From positions 32,250 through 96,249 of the forward strand of contig JAOBWK010000102.1 in assembly GCA_025463305.1 (NCBI GenBank): DNA of 64,000 nt, given 5' to 3'. This DNA is from Ilumatobacteraceae bacterium (GTDB lineage Bacteria; Actinomycetota; Acidimicrobiia; Acidimicrobiales; Ilumatobacteraceae). This document shows, in pieces, positions 53,276 to 60,892 of this stretch; position 1 is the first letter of the stretch, and every line of letters starts with the position of its first letter. The notes below the pieces were generated by a model. The model was not told the origin of the DNA. It saw only the letters and a list, made by a program, of their open reading frames with translations, and made no database searches. The position numbers and the translations under genes are program-made.

Positions 53276-54846
53276 TTCGCGTTGCCTTGACTCGCCCACC
53301 TGCGAAGGCGGTGGCGATCGATGAAACGTCGGACAGACGGGTCAACAAAGGGCGAGACCCATCTCTCGGCAACTCCGTCAGCGAACGCTTGATTTGCCCA
53401 CACGTGTTCCAGGTCGAGATCGCGCATGCTGTATCCGACATACCACCAGGGAGCAATTCGCTGCGCGCCCACCACCGTCACCAACCACTGCAATGCCGCG
53501 AGCCGCGCCACCGACAAGCCTGCCTCCGTGTCATCGACGTTTGCAACAATCGAGTTCGGGACCCCGATATCCCCATGGAGCTTGAGCAACGGAATGGGAC
53601 CGCCGGACTGCCTGTACCGAGTTACATATTCTTCGAACTGCCCAAACTCGACCTCTGACACAAACGGTCTGACCAAGCCGGGTGCCTTCGTCTCGATGAT
53701 CCGGTCAAAATTGACAGTGACGAGGACCAGCCTCCGCTGAGCGCCAAGAAGGCGAACCAATGGATCATCTGCGAGTTCGCCAGCGGCCTGACGTGGCGCG
53801 ATCGTCGACATGATCGACTCGTGTTCGCCACGAAAGAACTCGATCGTTGAACTGTCGCGACGATGCTCCTCCGCCTGCTCTGTCTGCAACACCCGTTCAA
53901 GTGTGAGCCGTTCAGAGAAGGCCGACACGCCTGCCTCGCCCTCGCCTGGGCGCAGCTGTTCTTGGATCCGCAGCCGCTCGAAGAATGCGGCCGCAGCCTG
54001 CTCATAGTTGTGCGAGTCGACACGGGGAACCTGCACCTGGCGAGCGAGCGCGACGTTTCGAAGCTCGTTCCCCGTCGGCAGACCATCAACTACGGAGGCG
54101 CCAGCACCAAGGAACATGACGACCAGCGGAGCGGCGTCGACATCGAACCGGGTCAGCTCTCGGACACACGCAATGTTTGCTTCATACGACTTCCGCCGCG
54201 CGAGTCCGGTGCTGCTGACGACGTACTGGACTCCGGCTGGACCGGCGCAATGGAGCGAAGGACGCAGTGCAGCGTCCCCCGCAAATAGAACCAGCAACGA
54301 ACCCGGTCGCGGCACGAGCAGCGTTTGAACTTTGACCAGCATGGCCCAGACCATCGCCGACGTCGAGTCGTCGAGGCTGTCGTCGGCCCATATCAATCCT
54401 GTCAAATCAGCGCTAACGAGATCCTCACTGAGGACGGCCGACGACAACTCCCGAACCGCGCGCTGTGCGGTGTTCGCTGCGTCGTATGACGTAGCTCCAT
54501 CGATGTGTGCTGAACCATCCTCGGTGACCAGCACCAGTCCGGCCGCTGGATCGGCAACATTGTACTTACAGAGCAATTCCTCGACGCACTCCGCCAGCTC
54601 CGGCGTTCGGGCCCTCACGTCGCCGGCGGTTCGAACACCGCGACCGCACTCGGTCGCGTCAATGAGGACCCCCTCGGCTGTCCGGAACAGCTCACCCAAC
54701 AAGCGTGAAAAGCGTTCCCGCTCACTAAGCAAGACGGTGACGATACGACCTGCACCCGTGGCACGGTCCGCCTGCCCGATTAACGCTGAGACGCAATCCA
54801 GCACCGACTTCACTGAAACGCTGGAGGAGTCGCCGGTCATACTCAT
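53191..54846 (-). CDS. SIR2-domain protein (probable NAD-degrading effector)
   Basis: A 551-residue protein. Residues about 240-515 are a SIR2_2 domain: MFLGAGASVVDGLPTGNEL (NAD-binding G-A-G-x-S near 246), VTVNFDRIIE (catalytic Asn near 378) and LLKLHGDIGV (catalytic His near 420). In defence proteins such as ThsA and DSR2 this fold destroys NAD on phage infection, causing abortive arrest. The first 240 residues look like a Rossmann-type domain without a P-loop that I do not recognise. ATG 54846 overlaps the upstream stop (ATGA). It is the last gene of a four-gene operon with an ABC-type ATPase. Confidence 0.82.
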   Translation of the reverse strand: MSMTGDSSSVSVKSVLDCVSALIGQADRATGAGRIVTVLLSERERFSRLLGELFRTAEGVLIDATECGRGVRTAGDVRARTPELAECVEELLCKYNVADPAAGLVLVTEDGSAHIDGATSYDAANTAQRAVRELSSAVLSEDLVSADLTGLIWADDSLDDSTSAMVWAMLVKVQTLLVPRPGSLLVLFAGDAALRPSLHCAGPAGVQYVVSSTGLARRKSYEANIACVRELTRFDVDAAPLVVMFLGAGASVVDGLPTGNELRNVALARQVQVPRVDSHNYEQAAAAFFERLRIQEQLRPGEGEAGVSAFSERLTLERVLQTEQAEEHRRDSSTIEFFRGEHESIMSTIAPRQAAGELADDPLVRLLGAQRRLVLVTVNFDRIIETKAPGLVRPFVSEVEFGQFEEYVTRYRQSGGPIPLLKLHGDIGVPNSIVANVDDTEAGLSVARLAALQWLVTVVGAQRIAPWWYVGYSMRDLDLEHVWANQAFADGVAERWVSPFVDPSVRRFIDRHRLRRWASQGNANYTADERSVALTAADCFAGIADFVLPTW

Positions 54847-55832
54847 GACTTGGAAGGCGTCTCTTCTGCCGCCGCTTCGAGAATCCGCCGAAGTCGATCT
54901 GTATTTCCGGGTCTCTCGTACGCCAGTCCCAAGGCGGCCAATTGCGGACGGCAAGTCTCGTACGCAGCTAGCGCCGCGGAGATTGCTGGCTTTACCCGCG
55001 AACGTCCCTTTTCGTCGCGTCGGCGAACGTCATCTACGAGCCGCTCGATTGCTTGCTGTTCCGCTGTGGAGTCGAGCCAAATTCCGTCGTCGAGACTTGA
55101 ATGAAACCCGGTTCCCAGTCGTCGACGCAGCTCTCCCAGCGCCCAGCCACGGTAGAGATCGACACTGCTCGGCGAAGTGCGGCGGCCTCCGAGAACCTCG
55201 GCGTAGGCCAGTGCAGTATCCGAGATCGCAGCCGACACGCTTGCGAGCTGGTCAGCCGCCCGAGGACGGCGCAGAGACCGGTCGGCGGACGTGTTGCGAT
55301 TGACCAGAAGGGTCAACAACAGCCCAGCTGCCGCTGGGCGCAACGTGCTCGTCTCCGACGTGAGGAGACCAACAACATCTTCGAGACGTCGTCGCGTCCA
55401 GACCCGATAGGTGTCAAGCAGCGAGCGCTGTGCCGAATCAATGTCGCTCTGAGCCGGCCGCACGGGATCGCCAGGCGTTGTGAGCGCACGATGCCACAAC
55501 CACACGAGCAAGTACCCCTCAGGAGTGACGAGATACCTCTCGCCATCGATGGCCATGGCCGCGTCGGCCCCAGCGCTGGCGTCAATGCCCTCGGGCAGCG
55601 GGGAGAGATTGCCCACAAGTGCCCGAAGTCGTTCACCCTTTGCCGTGGGGTCGAACCACACCCGGAACTGTCGTAGCTGAGCGAGCAGATCGTCCGGCCC
55701 TATCAACTGAACGGAAGAGAGTATGACGCCAGCACTGTCACATTGCATGTTCAGAGCGGTGGACAGGGAAGAGACAACCCGTTCGGCTGTTGTACGAGCT
55801 AGCTGAGGCTCTGACCCAAATACCTGACTCAT
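54843..55832 (-). CDS. Unrecognised 329-residue protein in the ATPase-SIR2 operon
   Basis: Mostly helical, soluble and charged, with no signal peptide or membrane segment. I recognise no enzyme motif. Phrases such as RYLVTPEGYLLVWLWHRAL and LRPAAAGLLLTLLVNRNTSADRSL are hydrophobic patches that may bind a partner. Its start overlaps the ATPase stop and its stop overlaps the SIR2 start (ATGA both), so it is made in fixed ratio with both. In ABC-ATPase conflict systems a middle component links sensor and effector, and this is the natural position for one. That role is inference. Confidence 0.7.
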   Translation of the reverse strand: MSQVFGSEPQLARTTAERVVSSLSTALNMQCDSAGVILSSVQLIGPDDLLAQLRQFRVWFDPTAKGERLRALVGNLSPLPEGIDASAGADAAMAIDGERYLVTPEGYLLVWLWHRALTTPGDPVRPAQSDIDSAQRSLLDTYRVWTRRRLEDVVGLLTSETSTLRPAAAGLLLTLLVNRNTSADRSLRRPRAADQLASVSAAISDTALAYAEVLGGRRTSPSSVDLYRGWALGELRRRLGTGFHSSLDDGIWLDSTAEQQAIERLVDDVRRRDEKGRSRVKPAISAALAAYETCRPQLAALGLAYERPGNTDRLRRILEAAAEETPSKS

Positions 55833-58465
55833 GGCACCCGGAAGTCCGCGCTCACAGCGAAGTAATCTCTCTGCGCGACTTGCGCCGCTAGCTCTGCGTA
55901 AGTCGATGTGGTCGTCGTCGCGTCGCTTCGCGAGAGGGCTGCGCCAACTTCAAACTCACTCGAGAGCGGCAGCATCACCACGACCTGTTCCGCGATGCGA
56001 CCCAACGCATCGTCGGCCACGAATTCGAGCAGCTGTCCGAATCTGTCGCGGGCGACGAATGCCCCGAACTCGTCCAGAACGATGATGAGGTGCGCGCTGC
56101 TCGGCGGATCGGCTCGAAGCAGGTCAAGCTTCGCCCTCGTGTACACAAAGACCTGCTCTCCGGACGAAAAAGCCTCAAGGGGCCGGCGCCTGGCGCTGCC
56201 ATCATTTGTGCTCCAGCTGACGGTCGCCGTCTGGAGGTCGACAGAGACTCGAGCCGCGGAGTCGAATAATTCGTCTCTGAGCACCTTCGCGCCGAGTATC
56301 TCTGCGAGCTCGGACTCGGCCCACTTCTGGACTCGCTCCAGCGATCCCCTACGGCGATTGCCCGCGGACACGAGTCCGTCACTCCGAGTCGATCCGAGCC
56401 TGCCGGACAGCCGACGCGCGTGCTCATCCAGCGCAGCTGATACGCCATTCAGGCCGTCACGAACTTCGGTGATCAGATCTCTCAGACGTGACGTGAACTC
56501 GGCTACTCGTGCGATCGAGGCCGCGCTCGTCGCGTCGCTTTCTGCACTATTCGCACCGGCCATCAGGGCCTGGAGTCCAGGACCAATCGCCTTCCAGCGC
56601 TCGGATGGAGCAACGAGTGCCTCGATCGACATCGCCAGCCGCTCATGCATTCCGACCAGTTCTGCGTCGAGTGCAGTCCACTCATCTGCCGCACGATCGG
56701 CAAGTCGTTCGAGTGTTCGACATCTTTCGGATGATGTCACCTCGAGATCTCGCAGCCTTTCAAGTCGCTCTTCTGTAAGCGATCCGTCGGAGTCGGCGTT
56801 GCGAACCGCAGCCTCTGCAGCGGCGTCCAGAGACTGCGCCAGGTCGCGCCACCCCGAAGTCTCGGTATACGGATCCGGCGGCTCAGGCCCGGTTTCGGAG
56901 AGCTCGACCCAACTCGCGTCGCCGTCGAGATCCTCCGCTGCCTCGTCCACTTCCAGCTCGTCGTCCCCGGACCCGCTATCTCCCAGATCCTCTGGGAGGA
57001 GCTTGCGAGGGTCAATTGCCTTCGCGCCCAGCAGCTCTGCAAGCGCCTGCGCAGCGGAAACGACTGCCAACGCGTGGGCAACTCGATCTGACTGGAGTGA
57101 TGCCAGGCGGGCCGCTGCAAGTCGAGTCGCCTCCGGTGCTCCACTGTCGACGAGAAGAGCAGCGAGATGGTCGGCCGCATCGCGGACCAGATCTGCCTTC
57201 CGGTCAACCACCGTCACGTGTTGGCGAAGTCGCGCAAGAAGAATGAGGCGACGTTCGATCAGCAAGCGGTCGCTTTCGAGCGACTCGACCTGACCGTCCC
57301 TCGGCATTCCTCGTAGATCTGTCACCCGGGCGTCAACACCGTTGCGAAGTTGCGCGACGGTAAGCAGATGGGGCGTTCGGATCGCTGGTTGGTCTTCTAC
57401 TGAAGTTGGCGCCCGGGTCAAGGGCGGCATCAGTTCCTGCAGTAGCGAGCGCATGTTGCCAACCAAATCGAGATCGCGCAGAGCCTGGCGAACCGTCTGC
57501 CCTTCGGCGCGCGTCGCTGCTTCCAGTTGTGAAAGCTCCGAAGTCGTCGGCCGTTCCGAAAGCTTGAGGAGACGAAGAATCTGCCGCTCAGACAATTCGG
57601 CGCGGTTCAGGGCCGCCACTCGCAACCTGTGTCGGTTCCTCCACAGCCGTAGATCCTTCGCCGTGCCGACACTCTTTGTTGCGTTTGACGCCGAAACCTC
57701 CAGCGATCGCGTTGCTTCGACGAGCGCATCCTCGTGAGAATGGAGGGCCTGCGTGCTAGACGAGAGATCCGTCAAGAGTTGTTCTATGTTTCGACGCCTC
57801 GCCAGCAATCCGGCCAACGCTTCTGCGGCGGTCGCGATGGTCGCGCGTTTCGATCGGGCCGCTGCAAGTTCCTCGGCGGCCACTCGCGACGCCTCTTTCG
57901 CCGCATCCACGCGACCTGTAAGGTCCTCGAGCACGACCGGCGTCAGATTCGAAGTGACCCGGTCAAGTTCTTCCAGCTCGGTGTCCCAGGCTGCGACCGT
58001 CGGGCCTACATCGGCGGCCAGTTGCAGCGCACTCACAGCGCGCTGTTCAAGTTCCTGTGCCAACGTCTCAGTGAGGGTTTCATCGCCGGCAATACGGACC
58101 ACACACACGAGCTCTCGAAAGCGCTGCCAACTCGCCGGGCGTCCGTCGATCAGCACGACGCCCAGCTTGTCGCCGAGCTCTGACACTGGATCTGGTGGCC
58201 AGAGCCCAGGCGTGAGCGCCAGGGCGATCTGTCCTTCAGGCAGGCCGTCAATCAGAATTTCGGTTGGTCCGAGCTGAGAACGCAGACTCGACCACGCGTG
58301 AGGCATCGCTAGGTAAGGCTGACGACCGCTCGCAAGCTCGAGCAGTCGCACCGACAACGTCTTGCCTATTCCGTTCTTACCCTCGAGTTGACAGAGCGGC
58401 AAGTCTGGCAGCTCCTCGATGACCCGAAGCCCAACCGCGTCCGGCGCGGCGAATCGAATCCGCAT
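55829..58465 (-). CDS. ABC/SMC-like coiled-coil ATPase
   Basis: An 878-residue protein. Walker A is near the N-terminus (EGKNGIGKT, residues 28-36). The ABC signature SSGEQVFVYTRAKLDLL is near 763 and Walker B LIIVLDEFGAF near 793, so the two halves of the ATPase meet as in SMC, Rad50 and RecF proteins. Between are long helical stretches (about 165-345 and 420-720) rich in Ala, Glu, Arg and Leu with an acidic insert (about 480-510). No zinc-hook C-x-x-C is present. Such ATPases sense DNA ends or structures in Lamassu-type and other defence systems. It is second in the leftward operon. Confidence 0.85.
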   Translation of the reverse strand: MRIRFAAPDAVGLRVIEELPDLPLCQLEGKNGIGKTLSVRLLELASGRQPYLAMPHAWSSLRSQLGPTEILIDGLPEGQIALALTPGLWPPDPVSELGDKLGVVLIDGRPASWQRFRELVCVVRIAGDETLTETLAQELEQRAVSALQLAADVGPTVAAWDTELEELDRVTSNLTPVVLEDLTGRVDAAKEASRVAAEELAAARSKRATIATAAEALAGLLARRRNIEQLLTDLSSSTQALHSHEDALVEATRSLEVSASNATKSVGTAKDLRLWRNRHRLRVAALNRAELSERQILRLLKLSERPTTSELSQLEAATRAEGQTVRQALRDLDLVGNMRSLLQELMPPLTRAPTSVEDQPAIRTPHLLTVAQLRNGVDARVTDLRGMPRDGQVESLESDRLLIERRLILLARLRQHVTVVDRKADLVRDAADHLAALLVDSGAPEATRLAAARLASLQSDRVAHALAVVSAAQALAELLGAKAIDPRKLLPEDLGDSGSGDDELEVDEAAEDLDGDASWVELSETGPEPPDPYTETSGWRDLAQSLDAAAEAAVRNADSDGSLTEERLERLRDLEVTSSERCRTLERLADRAADEWTALDAELVGMHERLAMSIEALVAPSERWKAIGPGLQALMAGANSAESDATSAASIARVAEFTSRLRDLITEVRDGLNGVSAALDEHARRLSGRLGSTRSDGLVSAGNRRRGSLERVQKWAESELAEILGAKVLRDELFDSAARVSVDLQTATVSWSTNDGSARRRPLEAFSSGEQVFVYTRAKLDLLRADPPSSAHLIIVLDEFGAFVARDRFGQLLEFVADDALGRIAEQVVVMLPLSSEFEVGAALSRSDATTTTSTYAELAAQVAQRDYFAVSADFRVP

Positions 58466-58674
58466 CAGGTGCCTTCATCGGATGCGAGAGCGTTGAACAA
58501 CTCGGCCAGCCCGACGAGATCACCACGCGCCTGCATTACCGCCGCGCGCACTGACCTTCGCGCAGCATCGTCTTCGGAGTCCGTGTACGCAGCCAACGCT
58601 GTCTCCAGCTTCTCTCGACGTTCACCCTGAACCCGACGTGTCTCGGGCAGAGTCGGTCCGTCAGGCGATGTCAC
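58465..58674 (-). CDS. Small helical protein heading the ATPase-SIR2 operon
   Basis: A 69-residue charged, helical protein starting at GTG 58674 (VTSPDGPTLPETRRVQGE). Its stop overlaps the ATPase ATG (TGATG), so it is translationally coupled. The frame is open farther upstream to 58848 but there it overlaps the divergent methyltransferase gene and shows no domain. It is too short to classify; a small subunit or regulator is possible. Confidence 0.55.
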   Translation of the reverse strand: MTSPDGPTLPETRRVQGERREKLETALAAYTDSEDDAARRSVRAAVMQARGDLVGLAELFNALASDEGT

Positions 58675-58799
58675 GAGCCCAAGACTACTGGTAGGCCCGA
58701 CGTCGACATTGAGCGCAAGACCGACAACAGACGCTGTAGGTCGGAGACGGCGCCCAGGCCTGCGGTACCATCCGCCACGATGAACGGAACGTACGTCTA

Positions 58800-60890
58800 G
58801 TGGCCGACGAGCTTGACGTTCTTCTCGGCAAGGTCGCCGACGATCCACTGCGTGCCGACCTTCTCGCTGCCGTTGCCGAACTCCGCACGAAGCGGAAGTT
58901 CGGACTCGTCTTCGAGGCTCACCTACCGGAGCGCGTTCGGCTCAGCGCGCACGCCGTGCGCAGAGGCGCACGGGTCGTGGCTGGGGACACCGACGATGAC
59001 ATAGCGATCGTAACGAGCATCGCCGGGACCATTGCGACAATTCAGTACGACGATCGGCGGGTTGAGACAGCCGCGCTCCGCGATCTTGTGGTCGTCTCCG
59101 ATTTCGGTGAACCGATCTATCCGGGGTTCGAGCGCCTTGAATCGATCACAAACGGCGGCAATGGCCCACCCCATGTAGTCATAAATGGAGAGAACTTTCA
59201 CGTTCTCGAAGCTCTTACTTTCAGTCACGAGGGCAGAATCGACTGCATCTATATTGACCCTCCTTACAACTCGGGTGCTCGAGATTGGAAGTATGACAAC
59301 AACTACGTCGACGTCGACGACAACTACAGGCATTCTAAGTGGCTCGCCTTCATGCAGCGGCGCCTAAGAATGGCAAAGACTCTGCTTAATCCGGAGGATG
59401 CGGTCCTCATCGTGACAATTGATGAGAAAGAATACCTTCGGCTGGGAATGCTTCTTGAGCAGCTCTTTCCAGAGGCGCTGATTCAAATGGTGAGTACCGC
59501 CATCAATCCCGCAGTGGTGGCGCGCGCTGGTTCGTTTGGGCGCAGCGACGAATACATCTTTTTCGTGATGGTTGGCGCGGCATCACCCAAACGCGTTCGC
59601 CTTTCGCGGGAATGGGTGTCAGCACGCGGCAGGACGCATACCGGTAACGTGCGATGGGACCTCCTGCGAAGGTCGGGCCCGAATGCCGCTCGGCGCGACC
59701 GGCCCGGCCTCTTTTATCCGATCTACATCGATCCAGACGGCCCGAAGATCGCAGCCGTGGGCGACCCCCTACCACTGGGCCAGCACGAGCCCGAGCCTAT
59801 GGTTGGTGCTATCGCGCTGCTGCCGATTCGGAAGGATGGATCGGAAGGGAACTGGCAAGCACAGCCATCGACCCTTCGGTCACGAATCGAGCAGGGCCGA
59901 GTCAGGGTGACCGGGAATCCCACCAAGGGATTCACGATCTCCGTCCTCAAGACCGGCGAGTATCAAAAGATCACGAACGGCGAATACGAGATCCTCAATC
60001 GACGCCTCGATGGCTCGCTAGTCGTAGCGGACTCAGATTCAGAGGACGTCGTAGCCGTTCCATCGACGCAATGGAAGATCAGTTCGCACGATGCCACGCA
60101 GTATGGCTCGCGACTCCTCGCAGCAATGCTTCCGGGGAGGCGCTTTCCGTTTCCAAAGAGCCTCTACGCGGTGGAGGATGCCCTGCGATTTTTCCTCGTC
60201 GACAAGCCCGACGCGACGGTTCTGGACTTCTTCGGGGGTTCGGGCACTACGACGCACGCGGTTATGCGACTGAACCATCAGGATGGCGGACACCGACGCT
60301 CCATCCTGATCACAAACAATGAGGTATCCATCGACGAAGCTCGTGGCCTGAGAGCGGCTGGCTACCGACCGGGCGATCAAAACTGGGAGAGCTTGGGAAT
60401 ATTTGAGTACATCACGAAACCTCGAGTTCTTGCTGCTCTACTTGGCAGCACCCCAGAAGGTGAACCCCTCAAGGGATCGTACAAATTCACCGATGAGTTC
60501 ACGATGTCGACGGGGTTCCCCGAGAGCGTCGAATTCATGAAGCTTGTTTACTTGGACCCAATCGAGGTTGAGCTGGACCGAGCCTTTCAGCTGATCGCCC
60601 CACTGCTTTGGCTTCGAGCGAGTGGAACGGGGCCGATATTGGAAACATGCTTAGATGATGATGGCCATCCGCTTCCCTTTGCCTGCACCGATCGATACGC
60701 CATTCTCTTCGATACGGACCACTGGCGCGCATTCGTCCGCGCAGTTCCAGCAACCGCCTCTGTTGCCTATGTCGTGACTGATTCAACTGCAACATTCGCA
60801 GGGATCGCAGAGAACCTGCCGAGAAGGGTCGAAGTAGTGCGACTATATGAGAACTACCTAGCAACGTTTGCTTCCGGAAGCAAGCACTAG
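58800..60890 (+). CDS. Type III-like Mod DNA methyltransferase
   Basis: A 696-residue beta-class adenine methyltransferase. Motif IV is YIDPPYNSG (Asp153) and motif I VLDFFGGSGTTTHAV (about 475-482). The 290 residues between are large for the family and probably hold target recognition. EEHRL-type N-terminal and long C-terminal additions also exceed classical Mod. The GTG start (58800) has no ribosome-binding site and may be leaderless. Base composition is markedly AT-richer than the chromosome. It is followed after two bases by the helicase-nuclease, as in type III restriction systems, and is divergent from the ATPase-SIR2 operon with 125 bases between. Confidence 0.88.
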   Translation: MADELDVLLGKVADDPLRADLLAAVAELRTKRKFGLVFEAHLPERVRLSAHAVRRGARVVAGDTDDDIAIVTSIAGTIATIQYDDRRVETAALRDLVVVSDFGEPIYPGFERLESITNGGNGPPHVVINGENFHVLEALTFSHEGRIDCIYIDPPYNSGARDWKYDNNYVDVDDNYRHSKWLAFMQRRLRMAKTLLNPEDAVLIVTIDEKEYLRLGMLLEQLFPEALIQMVSTAINPAVVARAGSFGRSDEYIFFVMVGAASPKRVRLSREWVSARGRTHTGNVRWDLLRRSGPNAARRDRPGLFYPIYIDPDGPKIAAVGDPLPLGQHEPEPMVGAIALLPIRKDGSEGNWQAQPSTLRSRIEQGRVRVTGNPTKGFTISVLKTGEYQKITNGEYEILNRRLDGSLVVADSDSEDVVAVPSTQWKISSHDATQYGSRLLAAMLPGRRFPFPKSLYAVEDALRFFLVDKPDATVLDFFGGSGTTTHAVMRLNHQDGGHRRSILITNNEVSIDEARGLRAAGYRPGDQNWESLGIFEYITKPRVLAALLGSTPEGEPLKGSYKFTDEFTMSTGFPESVEFMKLVYLDPIEVELDRAFQLIAPLLWLRASGTGPILETCLDDDGHPLPFACTDRYAILFDTDHWRAFVRAVPATASVAYVVTDSTATFAGIAENLPRRVEVVRLYENYLATFASGSKH

Positions 60891-60892
60891 AT

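Noticed and set aside
58675..58848. Longer N-terminus of the small operon-leading protein
   Set aside because: It would overlap the divergent mod start and is Arg/Pro-rich without pattern; the GTG at 58674 is a better start.
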